A DNA stretch of 64,000 bases from Dermatemys mawii. Taxonomy: Eukaryota > Chordata > Testudines > Dermatemydidae. The translations under genes and the position numbers were made by a program. Positions 1 through 12,775 of the stretch are shown piece by piece. The notes beneath the pieces were generated by a model, which ran no database searches, had not been told where the DNA came from, and saw only the letters and a program-made list of their open reading frames with translations. Each line of letters opens with the position of its first letter. Position 1 is the first letter of the stretch. Where the stretch lies: the NCBI GenBank assembly GCA_007922305.1, contig ML677348.1:19080699-19144698 (forward strand). The letters are read 5' to 3'.

Positions 1-145
1 CCCAGACTGAGATGTTTCAAAGTGGTCTGATTTTCGGAAAGTGGGTGCTCAACATTTTGTGAAAAACAGGCCCCTGCACAGTGTTTCATGTTGGACACGT
101 CAAAATTGGGGCATCTCAAATCACAACTCTTGAAAATCTTGCCAT
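1..145. repeat. Fragment of a dispersed palindromic repeat
   Basis: The window opens inside an old interspersed repeat. It carries the phrases 'ctgattttcggaaagtggg', 'gtgctcaac' and 'aaacaggcccc', which recur in related form at 63590-63673 ('gattttcac...ctgaaaatcaggccc'). The left end lies outside the window. The superfamily is not determined; it may be a hAT-type MITE. Confidence 0.4.
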
Positions 146-462
146 GACTATATTTTCAGAAGTAGATTCACACACCCCTACTAGTATGTCTATGTACCTT
201 AAGTCATTCTTTATTCCTTTCCTGAAGTATCTATGGTGAAACTTCAGACCATCTACTATCAACATCACTGCAAAATAAGGGTCCTCCACCCAACATACTT
301 TCCCATGCTGTAATTCAAGCAACAGAGGAAAACTGATGGGCACCACTGTGTAGACACACCTCACAGAGGGCACTACTGCCAATGATCAAGTAGGGGGCAT
401 TTTATGCCTACAGTGTTCCTCAGTAAGAGAGAGGCAACTTTAGGTCACTTGATCCTTTTGCT

Positions 463-684
463 CAGGGGTTCTCAAATTGGGGGTCGGGACCCCTCAGGGG
501 GTCATGAGATTATTACACTGGGGGGTGGGTCGTGAGCTGTGAGCCTCCAGCTCTAACCCTGCTTTGCCTCCAGCATTTATAATGGTGTTATATATATTTA
601 AAAGTGTTTTTAGTTTATAACGGGGGTCGCACTCAGGCTTGCTATGTAAAAGGGGTCACCAGCACAAAAGTTTGAGAACCACTG
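463..684. mobile_element. Complete 222-bp hAT-type MITE
   Basis: The element starts CAGGGGTTCTCAAA and ends TTTGAGAACCACTG, giving terminal inverted repeats typical of vertebrate hAT elements. It is flanked by a perfect 8-bp target duplication, cttttgct, at 455-462 and 685-692, the size hAT transposases make. It has no coding capacity and must have been moved by a transposase supplied elsewhere. Related 'ggttctcaa' ends occur at 61329, 62345 and 41651. Confidence 0.87.
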
Positions 685-692
685 CTTTTGCT

Positions 693-1935
693 GAAGGTAT
701 GGTTAGGCATGGAGAGTGCTAGGAGCATTTTCAAAGGGGGGAAGAGAAGTTAAATGGAGAATAGGAGATACAGTGAGGAGCCAATAAGGGAGAAAAAGTG
801 GTGGGGAAGTGCTCAGAAAAAGTGAAATGTAATGACAGAAAATGCAAGTTACACTGCAATTGGCTGTCGAACGGTGTGTGTACCGCTGCCCTCTTCTGGA
901 TGGAAGTGGAACTGATCATTGTGTGCATGTATGTAAGGCTGAGCAAATAATTCACAGTAAAGATTATCAGACAAATTCAATCTCTTTTTGATCAGAACTA
1001 GGCTACAGTAAGATTTATTGGCTACCTGCAAGCTGGTTTAAATTTGTCTATCATCACATCCACACAAAGCAACTGGTATGTGTTCATTGTCCTAGCTGTG
1101 AAGCACCCAGTCAGATCCTGCTCTAGTCCTTTCAATTGTTTCTCTTTCAAGAAATTGATTTTGGTGAAACTCTTCCCTTCCTGTTCCAAACAGTATCTCA
1201 TATAAAATATACAAACTCTACTGATCTTCAGGAAACAATGAACTGGAGAAGTCCTAGCAGACACTGACACCAGCATAGCTGCATCACCACATCCTGACAT
1301 CTTTGCTAGTACAGACCCCAGTGAGACATATCAGGGAGTTAGTTTTGGTTGTTTTCTTTAATGTCATCTGAAACAGACAGACAGTGAGGGTGTGGATGTT
1401 ATTTGAGTGCAAATACTGATATAATAGTTGTCCAGTCAGAAGCTAATGCAGATGCTATCAGTGTGCTGTTACCCAAGAGGAGAGTTCCTCTGGGGATGAC
1501 ATACTTTTATTCTCAGATTAGTGAGGGTACTGGGTTAGATCTCGCTAATCCTCCAGACACGTGGAGAACAGTAAGCTGGAATAGCAGGAAAGTGCTCATG
1601 TGAAATTCCAAAGGAAGTTAGCAGCGAGGAGGAGGAACTACTAGCTGCTAACACCTTACTTTACCAGTGTCCTAATATGTAGAGGCATAAATTAGCAGTG
1701 AAATAAGAGAGGCCATAGGAAGTAATAGAGGTGATGCTCTTTAGAAAAAAACAGGGTATGCAACAGCTTGGCTTAAGTGCACAGAAATTTACCTCATTGC
1801 CTTGCAATGTGCCACCGCCAATAAAGAAACAGCAGCTATATCAGCAGAACCTGACTTTGTCTCTAGGAGGCCCATGTCTTCAGGTCACAGCCAAGAGTAT
1901 TAAGACTGTCAGCAAATAACCATGCAAGGGGGAAA
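693..1935. other. Unannotated AT-rich sequence
   Basis: No gene, RNA or recognisable repeat was found. The open frames are short, with no domain I recognise. Confidence 0.5.
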
Positions 1936-2140
1936 TAAGCTTAAAAAAAAGAAAGTGAGGCTTAGAAAAGAAAAATATCTTAGAAGAGCCAGGAGAGATG
2001 GTAGGGGAGGGAGAGGGGAGAGAAAGAGCAGGAGGGAATTTATTACAAAAAAATTAATCTCAGGGAAAGTTGACAGGATATGGAAGGAAAGAAACAGGAA
2101 TGATGGAGGAGAAATGAGAAGTATAGAAAACAAGAGATAG
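1936..2140. repeat. Purine-rich (GA/AAAG) low-complexity tract
   Basis: Almost pure A/G sequence on the plus strand without a fixed unit. The complementary pyrimidine tract produces a spurious Leu/Ser/Phe-rich 155-codon frame on the minus strand (1909-2376) that is not a gene. Confidence 0.8.
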
Positions 2141-3100
2141 TATGTTAGAATTTTGAAAAAGAATATTTTATTGCACGTTGTAATTCTAAGGCATATCCTC
2201 TGGTAAGTGAGTGAAACCTTGTTGTTTATGCCAGTGGTCAATTTGGTCTCTGATATAAAATTCTTTGTAAATTCATCTTTCATTGTGGCATATCTGATTA
2301 CATTTTTAAAATGTCTAAAACATAAATAATTTGCTGTATTTGACATACATTCAGGAATTTTCAGTCTGTTACCCATTTGCTCTAAATGTAAGGCTGTACA
2401 ATTGTGCTTGGGCTTTTGGCTGGCATTATCAAAAATGATGCTCTGTGCTTATTATATGGGTACAGAGAAATTCTTGTGTTATTTTGGGGCAAGATAATAG
2501 TGAATCTTCCACACAATAAGCCTCAAGTTTGTGATTAATTTGTAACCAGTTTAGGAAACTGTTACTACTGTTATCAACTTTTTTTCAGCACAAGAGCCCT
2601 TTCAGTACTTGCTTTTGACACATATGCAAACAACATCTGCATAAGTCAAGCTTTTGTTTAGCAAATGGCATAACACATTTAATTCCCTTTAATTCAATCT
2701 CACTGCAAGGTTTATACTGAATGAAAAATCCTAGTCTTGAAGGATGTGACACCTTTTTCTCAAATATCTGGGTTGAAACACCTCTGATGTTTCTGTTTAA
2801 TTCTGTATTGCATGCAATGCTTTCCAAATAGTAAAAGCTTCCAGTTTCTGCTTTCTGCATAGAGCCACACCAATTAACTTCTCATCAAAACAACTTTATC
2901 TTAATTATTATTTTTCATAATTTTAACTGTGTATTTTAATCATCAAAACAAAAACAGAAACAAAGGAAAACATAGTACAAGGTCAGTAAGACAAAATGTA
3001 GAAGTTCTCTTTCTAATCTTTAATTTACAAATTTATATTAAATACTGTCTACAAGAACAAAAAATAAATGCCTAGAACTCTGATTTACATGTTGCATTAA
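2141..3100. other. Unannotated AT-rich sequence
   Basis: Nothing recognisable on either strand. Confidence 0.5.
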
Positions 3101-3312
3101 GGTCTGATCCATACTAATGCTTTGGATTGTGTTTAAAACAATGCTTGAAATGACTGCCTCCAGACACAGTTAGAACATGGTTTAAATCTATACTCAGAGG
3201 CCACCCATTTACTTTACAAATATATCTGAATCAGGAAACTCAGTTAAAATAAAGTTGTTCTTTGACTTGGTTACAACACAGTGAAAAATGTTGATGTAGA
3301 CAGGACCTAGGT
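3101..3312. repeat. Possible degenerate MITE
   Basis: The left end 'ggtctgatccatacta' and right end 'gatgtagacaggacct' are imperfect inverted repeats of the 'ggtctgtctacacta' type seen in other short elements of this window. No clear target duplication remains. The call rests on weak terminal similarity only. Confidence 0.3.
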
Positions 3313-4337
3313 GGGTCAAAGTACCCAAGCTAAAAACAGGCCTTCAAGCTTCAGCCTCGTTACAGACACATCAATGCTGTCCAGGCTACGAATTTCAAAT
3401 ATTTTAAATGAATCATGGACAACTCTGTTGTATGCAGGTCACTTGACTCAGTTACATTTGTTGTGTAGCCCAAAGGGGCACAAACCATGTAACTATGTTC
3501 TGTAGCCATGCTGAAGCATTGCAAAGATGGTGGCTACATAAGGGATTTTTACTTCAAAAATCCCCCACTAATTCTAACACTGATGAACTACTGTTAGAAT
3601 TGGCAAGAGCTCTAGTCTAGAAGGAATTCTAGAACCTTTTGACATTTACCGCCATGTTAGTTAACATCCCGAAAAGCATTTACCATTGTGTTTAGAAAAA
3701 TTGGACCTTCTCCTTGTTAGGGCATCTAACAGTTCCTAACTGGCTTTGCTGTAAGTTAATGCAGTTTCATTGTCTTCATTGGGATTATGTCCACTTACAC
3801 CAAGACTGAGTTTTGATCCTTGGTTTCTCACTCCCTGAATCATCAGGAGAATTCATTGGGGTGGGGAGGACTTGTGTCAACCAATGCCTATACCTGCTGG
3901 CCAGTGGCATTACCTGTGTCCTCAGGGAAGCCCCATGAAGATGTGTGGTGACAAGATCCAGAAAGAGAGGGGGAATACAGAATAAGAACATACAACGTCT
4001 TTCTAAAAATACAGTAGATTCAACAAAAGTTCTACTTACTACCCACACCATCATCTCTTGCTAACCTAGCCCCAGATTTCGTTATCTGACCAGGTTCTCT
4101 GCTAGCTAAAAGAATATGCTGTATATGAATGTTTGAGAAAGACAATACCTTTGTGCAATTAGGAAACAGAGTAGGTCAAAGGATAACAGATTGAAGTGTG
4201 GTACCTTCTTACTCAACCGATCTTCCTGTGCATATTCTGAGTCTTGTTAGCAGTACCAGATATAAATATCTTAGTGGTATTGCATTCTAGACTGTACCAC
4301 CATACTTGCACCACTACCTACATTATAATACAGCTAA
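3313..4337. other. Unannotated sequence with one small hairpin
   Basis: No gene found. At about 3569-3600 'attctaaca' and 'tgttagaat' can pair as a 9-bp stem around a short loop. Confidence 0.45.
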
Positions 4338-4627
4338 GCGTATGTGTATACTACCGCCGGATCAGCAGGTAGCGACTGATCCAGCGGGGATCAATTGATC
4401 GCATCTAGTCTAGACACGATAACATTGACCCCTGAGCGCTCTTCCCTCAACTCCTGTACACCACCTCTGTGAAAAGTGCAGGCTGAGTTGACGGGGGAGC
4501 AGCAGCAGTTGACTCACTGAAGCGAAGATGCTGTTGTGAGTAGATCTAAGTACATCGACTTCAGCTACATTATTACATAGCTGAAGTTGCGTAACTTAGA
4601 TCGATCCCCCTCAGTGTAGACCAAGGC
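4338..4627. mobile_element. Non-autonomous DNA transposon, probable PIF/Harbinger MITE
   Basis: About 290 bp with inverted ends 'gcgtatgtgtatacta' and 'tgtagaccaaggc', flanked by TAA at 4335-4337 and 4628-4630. A 3-bp TWA duplication is the PIF/Harbinger signature. The flanks also share gctaag (4333-4338 and 4626-4631), so a 6-bp duplication is an alternative reading. The interior is GC-richer than its surroundings and contains several 'gatc'/'tcgat' phrases also present in the element at 60618. No coding capacity. Confidence 0.6.
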
Positions 4628-7600
4628 TAAGATTTATAGGGATTTATACCAGAAAGGAGGTAAAATGCATTGCTAAAATATAGTATAAGTAACTCCAACA
4701 CAGCTGTTTAAAGACCTATGGGCAGCACGTATTCTGTTACTCCTGCAGAATTTACACATTAATTTGCAAAATGAACAGATTTGAAAGTGGGAGTCTCCCA
4801 TATCCTGACACATTTTTAGTAGCTTTAGAAATATGGGCATGAGTCATACTGTTAAGTTCTACTCATTCATTTCAGTGTGATTTTTTTTTTTTTGGCATAT
4901 AGTACATTGGAGTGCCAACAAGCAATCCACATTTTTCCAAGAAGTGGATGTTGTCTAGGAGTATTTTCTCAGGAAATCTAGTACTGTGGACCCACTACAT
5001 GATAGAAATTGCCTGTATTTTAGCACCCCAGTGAAGCTTCATGCCTTCCATCCTCTGCTCTTGTGTTTCTTTTTAGTTCCTTATATTTTTATGCTTTTAT
5101 CTTATTAGCCAACTTATTCTATCTGGCCACAGAATTCTCAGTTTGATGAAAACCTCCTGCGTACTGCTTTTTCTGTTCCCAAAGCTTGTCTAGTCTCAGA
5201 CATGTAGACATAATATGATCTGAGAAGACCAATTTCTTCTTTGAGGTCCAGCCTTATCTCCCAGACTGTGGTTTACACACTAAATTCCCTGGGAAATTTT
5301 CCTCTTCACACATGGAGCCATTCCCTCAGCCAAAAGCTAATGAACATGGAATGTCTCCAAAGTGCGCCATAAGGGCAGACAAGAAGAGTGCACCCTCTGA
5401 TTCCCCCTGCCTTGGAAAACCTACTTCAGAAGAGGAAAATTTTAAAGCTGACAAAAGCTTTTCTCATGAGTGGGTGAAATTCCTTTAAACACACACACAC
5501 TACATGAATAATTTTTCCTTTATTAATTTATTTTTAAATGTTTCAAAGATTAACTGGATTGTTTTGTATCTTTCCAGATCTGAAGTCCATGGTTCTGTGC
5601 TTCTCCTGCAACAGTGGATACTATCTCATTATCACCTAAACCACTGCACAAGGATTTGCACTCCCTATTTTGCTTCCACTGGTTTAGATGCCCTCAAATC
5701 ATAGCAGTCAAATGCAAATCCAGCATTTAGATCTTGGCCAGTAAGGAAACAAAGTGACTTTCATGTATTTATTTTAGAATGTTTATCAGTAGATTCTGGT
5801 TTCTGACTGTATGTGCAAAAGGCACTGGAGTGTGCACACAAACACATCCACAGAATGGCACATCCACAGAAATAAGAATCCCGACATCCTGTTGGGTTGG
5901 CCTAACTCACTGCACGATATTTGTGGACAAGCGGACACGTCACGATGAATAGTTTGTACAATCCTCCAAATACTAAATCAACAAGACAGCTACTTTAGTT
6001 TCTTTTTCTTCTCACCTGCCCCTGCACTCCAAAATGCAACTTTAGAAAAACGGCTCTCCACATTCTCCCTCAAATCATTTGTGCTAGCCAGATAAACTGA
6101 TTCTCTTTCCCAGGCATTCACTTGCAAAGACAATCTTCATATCTTTCCTCTAGAGGGACCCTTAGTTATTCCAACTAAAATCAAGGTGATGAAAACACAT
6201 TTTGATGTAGCTAAATCTTAATAAAAACAAATAGCTATCCCTCCAGTATAATAATAACCCATATTGTGGGCCTGATGCTGTATTCCTTAGCAACCAAAAC
6301 TCCCATTTAAAATCAGTGGGAATTCTGAATGTGCAAGGAGTGCAAGATTGGGCCCATTACTGTAATGCGTAAGTCTTGCACAAAATAAATATACTGGTAT
6401 GTTAGTCCCAAATGTAATTAAATATTTCAGTAGCAAATTAAATGAAGAGGAAAAATAATCAGCCAAATGTTTTAAAAACATGGAGAGTCTATAAATATTA
6501 AATTATAAAAGGGATATGAAGAGGAAAATGCAAATATATGCAGATTTTTTTAATTTCCTCAATTATTTCTAATTCCCCCACAGCCCTACACATTCCTACT
6601 GACTGCAGACAGACTAAGCAGTCAAGGCAGGACACCATTCAATAATATGCAGCAGTTTAAACACACAGTTTGTTGCCGATCCCATGTCACAGTAGACAGG
6701 AGTGATAGTCTTATTTATAGATCAAATTCCTTAACTACAGAATCCTATATACATGTACCATAGATGAGGTGCTCTGGACACCACTCTGAGGCAGAGTTTA
6801 GAAGATCCATCCACCCGTTCCTGTGTTCTAAAGTCTATAGAGGTCGATTTATGCAACTCCCTCATGGAGGCAAGGTGCTGGGAGAGCAGCCAACAATAAA
6901 TGGAGTGGGTGTGGGAAAGTGAAAAATAAAAAGAGGAGAAATACTACATAAAAGAATGACCATATGGTTTAAAACTACAAGCTGCATAAGCTGTAGCTGT
7001 AAAGTGATATCAGATAACTGATCCAGTGGACTAGGTACATAGGGCGAGAAGTTAAAACAAGAGTGCATTGGTCAGGTTTCAGGGGGTGGAAATGGGTGAG
7101 AGTTGTGCCTGTGCTGCAAGCAAACAAATTGTTGCTATCTTAAAAGCAGTCATTCCTTTTTCAAATTGGCCACAGATCTGATTCACCCATCTACAGCCAA
7201 CTTAATCTAACTAAAAGGAACATCTGCAATGTCATGAAGACACAGTTTCAGAGGAGGCAAGAGGCCATGGCCGAGAAGGACTATATAATATGGCTGGGTA
7301 CATCAATGTACTTGTTTTCCCTATTTAAAAAGGCCAAAGACCACTGTCCACAGCTAAGATATTGGTATTAAGCAGCTAGAAAATATTGCATCTGGATTAC
7401 AGAAACCCTGCACATTATCAACCCCTGTTCTAGCTAATATATATGGTCCATTTAAGGCTCCATCCAGCTATCAGGGAAGTGGCATTGCAAGTGAGTGGAA
7501 GGAGAAACTAATTTAGAATCACTTGTATGTATCCCTAATCTTCCTCTCACTCATATACCTAACTAATGGCACAACATAGAACAAAATCTAGAGGATTATT

Positions 7601-7629
7601 ACTGCAGTTCCAATAGCAATAATAATATA
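4628..7629. other. Long AT-rich stretch without genes
   Basis: Three kilobases of unique-looking AT-rich sequence. A short (AC)n run lies near 5490. No exon, RNA gene or complete mobile element was recognised. Confidence 0.5.
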
Positions 7630-7725
7630 TTGTCCTTCTCTAGCATCTGTCATATAAGGACTGCAAAGCATTTTGCAAACAGTAACTGATAAGCCTCAAC
7701 AGTGCAGTGAGATAAGTCATGGATA
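7630..7725 (-). repeat. MIR-like SINE fragment
   Basis: The phrases 'gcaaagcattttgcaaac' and 'aagcctcaacagtgcagtgag' match the tail region of MIR-type core SINEs ('aaagcactttacaaa...cctcacaacaccc') in reverse orientation. The tRNA-like head is missing. Confidence 0.4.
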
Positions 7726-10180
7726 CATCAGATCATTCCATCCTCCACTGCAAGGCAGCCTAGGGGTAGAACACAAATCCAAGTTCACGGAAAATTTGAA
7801 ATTTTAAAGAAGAAAGTATCTAAGATTTTTCAAACTGGTTATTAAACAAAATTTTACCAAACTTACTTCAAAAATTCACATTATGGCTAAAAATTCTCAC
7901 ACTTGATTATCATGTTAAATATGAAATTTTGAGGTAAGTTTAGTGAGATTCATTTTTGAGATGTTTTAAACAGTGTTCTGAAAAATGTTTAGATGCTTTC
8001 TTCATATGCATCTCAAAGTAGATACTTATAATGAAAGTCTTTTAAGCCCTAACTATAGCAATGTTAAAAGTGACACTATAACCAAAGTGTAAACAAGCAT
8101 TAGATATTTATAAATGTAGTTATACAGACAAGACTGAATCCTGACTCCTAACTGCACCTATAAATGTGCTAAATCTCTAAAAAATCTTCCATGAGGGAAA
8201 ATCTAGTAATAACTGGAGGTATGAAATGAGAAAGGCAATAATATCAGAATTAATTCTTGCAACTCTTAAGAGGATTTGTCATACACATTCCATTAATTCC
8301 TTAAGTACTGACAGGCTTGTTAGAAGTAATGTTTTAATGGTTTTTCATATATGCAGTGAAAATGGGGATGCCATTACTTTCCTTAGCTACTGTGTTTAAA
8401 ATGGATTGGAATGGTATAATAGTACGTATTGACCAATCAGGTTAAAACTCCTCTCAACTACAGCTGCAATAAACTGACATAATCAATTGACATTCATGCT
8501 TATTTAAACTCTTATCCATTTCCAAAAGCTACCATAAGTGTGGGCAGACAATGGTCTATCTGTAACTTCCAGGTTTTCCTGAGCTGTCTACTTCAGCATG
8601 ACATGAAGTTGCATCATCATGAGGCAACACAGTACAATACTATATATTTAGATAACAGTGTTTCCAATTTATGTACCCTGGGCTAAACTAATTCTGACAT
8701 CAAAGACCAGGGATGTTTATTAGCCTGGGATGTAGTCACTCAGTTAACAAGAAGCATCCTCAAGTTATTATTTTTCTCATGCTTAAATTTCTCTTTTGTT
8801 TAGATGTTGAAGTTTTTCTTCTTTTATCTCCCAGTAGAGATGAAAAAGTAAAGACGACATATTTGTTGTTAGCATACGACTGACAGAAGCCAAATAGAGT
8901 GCAGCTATTTGAATCCTGTATGGCTACAGGAAACAACACTACATTTGTGACCCAAAAACTCAGACATAAAGCAACTCTGCAATCCCATCGGCTGAGTCCA
9001 TTCTATTTCAATAGAACACAATGTAAATGGAAGACTGGGTGAAATACTAAAAAAATGAGGCCACGTTAAATAAGCTTAAATGACAGCATGAATTCTTTAT
9101 GTTTTTTCCAAGCAATCATACTGTCAAAGGATTGGGTTTTCCAGACTAGTTTTTCCCCTGGATTTATTGGAGGTGGGGGGGGTCTGTCTTCTGAGAATAA
9201 AAACTAACTGAAATTTATTTGATTTTGGGAATAAGAGTAAATTTTTAAATAGCTGCCCAACAGGGAAAGCTAGGCTAGCTAAGGTTCCTGTATGAGCTGT
9301 TTATTTTGAATGGTGTTAAGAGGACTTGAATTCTGCATGTCTAAAATTTATTGTGGGGATTGAATGTAAAAATTAAAAGGGCAAAAACTCCCTTAATGAC
9401 TGGTCATAGTTATGAGCTGGAAATTTAGACTCCAAACAGCAGGGGAGGGTGGAGGAGGAGGTCTGCTGGTGATGTAATGCCCTAAACCCATGAGTGCAGT
9501 CAGTTACTGACTGTCATATAAACTTGTATGTGCTAAAAGACGTGATCCATCTTTTAAATAAACCCATGGGATGGCTCCACACACAGCCATATTTCCTTTC
9601 AGGAGTTGAGGACATTAGATATTTTGGTGCCAGATAAGGGCTCAATCCTGGAAAGTACTGAAGATGCCTGGGAGGTGCTGAGTTCCCTCAACTCTTACTG
9701 AAGCCTGACAAGTTTCAAATAACTTTTAAAAGAGGGCAAAATTCTAAATTCAACTGTCCTGTCTACCATGATTTCTCTTCAGCTATTTTTCACCAAGCTG
9801 TTGTGACAGTCTGCTTCATAAATACAGATTGGGGTAGTTATCTGGATCTTTAAAATTAAAATGGTACAAGAGAAAAGAAGAAACCATGAAGCAGATAGTG
9901 ATTGTAGAAACATTTTTTGGAATTCCAGATTGTGTTTTAGGACTGTGTTAAGGTTAGGGGGCGATACTTCTTTTCACATAAGTTTGAAATAGTACTCGAT
10001 ACTCACATATCAGAAACTTATGATTGTACCTTTAAATACTTGCCATCTCTCCCTCCCCCTCCCCATTTCATTTCTATTTTCTGGGCAAACTTCTTAGCCA
10101 TACTTTCCTTTCAGCAACTTCAGCCACCAGCATCAGTAGATACAGACACCTGACATGGTACACAATATAAACTTTTGTAA
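7726..10180. other. AT-rich stretch without genes
   Basis: No gene was recognised. A faint trace of the 'tcaatcctg...tgctgagttccctcaactc' dispersed repeat is visible near 9635-9715. A G-run and purine-rich tract lie near 9172-9182 and 9440-9460. Confidence 0.45.
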
Positions 10181-10366
10181 CAGTGTTTAATGAAACATAT
10201 TTATTGGCTACAACAAGGTACTTGCTTTAGTTTAATATCAGTAAATCAGACCATTTTCTTACCATATTAATAGGAACTAGGATACCTGTCCCTGAAATGA
10301 CCTTTTCCTCAATATTTTGATATCAGATTAGAAGTCTGTCAATTTGAGACATTCCTAGATGTCATG
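10181..10366 (+). repeat. 186-bp direct repeat, copy 1
   Basis: Matches 10792-10977 over 186 bases with no gaps and about six substitutions. It begins cagtgtttaatgaaac and ends gatgtcatg. It lacks TG...CA ends, so it is not an evident LTR pair. A local duplication is the simplest reading. Confidence 0.9.
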
Positions 10367-10607
10367 TGACTGACACCATGGAAATTAAAAATATAGTCTC
10401 TTACCAGCATCCCTATGTGCCCAACCTTTATTACATCTGCCTTCCAGAACTTTCTAGATTCTATCAAATTAATCCCAACCACCACCACTTCATAATTTCA
10501 CCCTTTCTCTTCCCTTCAATATCCAATGACAGTTCATTCTACCCACTAGCAATGCCCCTCTGCTCTATGCAGGCTCTTGCCTTGTGTCCGCTCTGTTTCT
10601 ATGATTT

Positions 10608-10624
10608 AAAAAAAAAAAAAAAAA
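10608..10624 (+). repeat. Poly(A) run
   Basis: Seventeen consecutive A within the 425-bp spacer between the two 186-bp repeats. Confidence 0.95.
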
Positions 10625-10684
10625 TCTTTCAGATACAGTAAACTCATGTAAATACTTCAGAACCTGAAAAGAACAAAATGCGAG

Positions 10685-10718
<34 letters not shown>
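10685..10718 (+). repeat. (AC)n microsatellite
   Basis: About 17 dinucleotide units, nearly uninterrupted, in the spacer between the 186-bp repeats. Likely length-polymorphic. Confidence 0.95.
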
Positions 10719-10725
<7 letters not shown>

Positions 10726-10791
10726 CTCTGAAAAATCCCTGGGTTTATCACAACTCTACTTCAATAGAGCTCTTGACAGAACCAGGGACTT

Positions 10792-10977
10792 CAGTGTTTA
10801 ATGAAACATATTTATTGGCTACAACAAGGTACCTGCTTTAGTTTAACTTCAGTAAATCAGACCATTTTCTTACCATATTAATAGGAACTAGGATACATGT
10901 CCCTGAAATGACCTTTTCATCAATATTTTGATATCAGATTAGAAGTCTGTCAATTTGAGACATTCCTAGATGACATG
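10792..10977 (+). repeat. 186-bp direct repeat, copy 2
   Basis: Second copy of 10181-10366, same orientation, offset 611 bases. Differences include gtacctgc for gtacttgc, aacttcag for aatatcag, acatgtccc for acctgtccc and gatgacatg for gatgtcatg. Confidence 0.9.
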
Positions 10978-11667
10978 AAGATTGCTCCCTGATATCATGA
11001 TATTTCCACCAACACTTCATAAAATAAAATGAGTGCACTCTTAGACCAGTGTGTGAAAATATCCAACCACAATTTTCCATTGTTTGGTATTCTCTCTGTG
11101 CAGGGGAACTTTTTACCATTTACAATAATTAGCATTATCTCCTTTCCCTAGACTTGCATTGTCATTGCTACATCATACATAAAAGCTACAAAGCATGTCC
11201 CTCACACAATACCCTAAAGAGAACATATCCAGGACTGGCCTTTAGCTAGGCAGACAGAAGAACATTTGAAATATAGACCCACAGCATAAAATTGTTCGCA
11301 AGCTGGGGGAGGTTGTTTTGCTGGGGTGCATTTTGGAGTTCATCAGCTTGTGTCATATGGGCTCATGCTGAACCTACACAGTCTCACGGTGTTTTGAAGT
11401 GTACTGTGCAATACACTTTTATATCAGACCTGGGTAGTACAAGTATACATATTTACACAAGAAATAAATATCAGCTGTCATTTCCTCCACCATTTAATTT
11501 TACTGAATAGCAGAGTGAAGCAGAGAAACGCGTGTAGCTAATAACTTCCAAAGCAGCCTTGCAATTAACATATTACAGCACATTCTGAGCTGGGTTAGGC
11601 AGTTTCCATGTTTATGTACCTGCCAGTTATGAGGGTTTCAGAACCATTTTATAGAATATGAAGTAAT
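10978..11667. other. Unannotated sequence
   Basis: No gene or repeat recognised. Confidence 0.45.
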
Positions 11668-11672
11668 TCCAG

Positions 11673-12476
11673 TGTAACGGTGTTGCACTCACCTCTTGTG
11701 AGCACCCCCTGGCCGAGCACATGTGTCTGCACTCTCTCTCTCTCTACCTGTTTGTGGTGGTTCTTCCCTCTGGCCAAGTCATACACAGTCTGTCTGCAAG
11801 ATAAACGCAACGCAAACCCCTTTCGGGATACAAATCCACCGGGGGGGGGGCCCTATTTCAGCACCCTCGGTAAGGTCCTATGATCTGCAGCCCTATCCTG
11901 TGCTTCACTCTCAGTTTGTTCCTGCTCCAGCATAAAGCAGTGCCCCATGGCTCCTTTCCTAGAGGCAATGTCTTCGTCCTATCAGGGTCTTTCTGGCTCC
12001 AGCTCTTCAGTTGGGCCACTACAGTTCAGTCCCCACTCCGGGGTGCCTCAAAGTCCAGGCCACTTTCCCAAGGGCTGGGGGGAGGAGCTGAACCCAACCT
12101 CTAATCCAGGTCCCAGCCTAGGGACCCTATAGCTAGGAGCCACCTGCCACTTTTAAGTAAACTACATTGCTGCTGTAATTCCCTGGGCCACTTCTTCATG
12201 GCTCCCATACATTCTTCACCCTTATCTCAGGGCCTTGTCCTCATGGAATCCCAGCAGTCAGCCTGGAACATCATTCACTATCCTCTAGCAAGGAACTGAT
12301 CTCAGTCTGGCCCTGCAGGTCTTCTTATACAAGCCTGCTGGGCCCTGATTGGCTGCTTCCCACACAGCCACTCTAGGGAGCTTGGAGGACCTCTCTGCTG
12401 CCCTTTTCTGAGGTGGGATATGGCTGGGCCACGAGGCCTTCAGCAGGGGTCCTCAGGACCTAGTCCACCCGTCACA
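11673..12476 (-). mobile_element. Solo LTR of an LTR retrotransposon or ERV
   Basis: An 804-bp unit whose plus-strand ends are TGTAACGG and CCGTCACA, so each end carries the TG...CA signature. It is flanked by a perfect 5-bp duplication, tccag, at 11668-11672 and 12477-12481. Read on the minus strand it contains a CCAAT-type box (agccaatcaggg) followed by a TATA-like gtataagaag, as expected for an LTR promoter. No internal gag/pol sequence adjoins it, so it is a solo LTR left by recombination between two LTRs. A run of ten G lies near 11842. Short open frames inside are chance. Confidence 0.82.
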
Positions 12477-12679
12477 TCCAGGTTAATCTGGAAAACAGAC
12501 ACATTTACAGGATTTGTAAGAGGTTGAGTTACCAAGAATTTGTAAAGTAATCCAGTAAAGACAGCCAGAGACAAATCTTGAAATCCTTACTCAGCTGTTA
12601 ATCAAAATTTAGTGCAGTAAAAAATGAATAAGGCTTCACGATGTGATCCCAGGATTGCAAGTTCTTAGAACTACACAGC

Positions 12680-12775
12680 CTACAACATGGGCCTGATCCT
12701 GCAGTTCTTACTCAACTAAAAGTCTCCTTGACATCAATTACGGCTTGCACAAATGCCTATAAATCAGGGTTTAGG
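12680..12775. repeat. Dispersed repeat fragment ('gggcctgatcctgcag')
   Basis: Contains gggcctgatcctgcag, 'ttactcaac' and 'ttgacatcaatta', hallmarks of a repeat also seen near 41575, 53950, 55185 and 61000. The full structure and superfamily are not clear. Confidence 0.4.

Noticed and set aside
1909..2376. 155-codon minus-strand frame rich in Leu, Ser, Phe and Pro
   Set aside because: It is the complement of a purine-rich low-complexity tract; no domain and no gene context.
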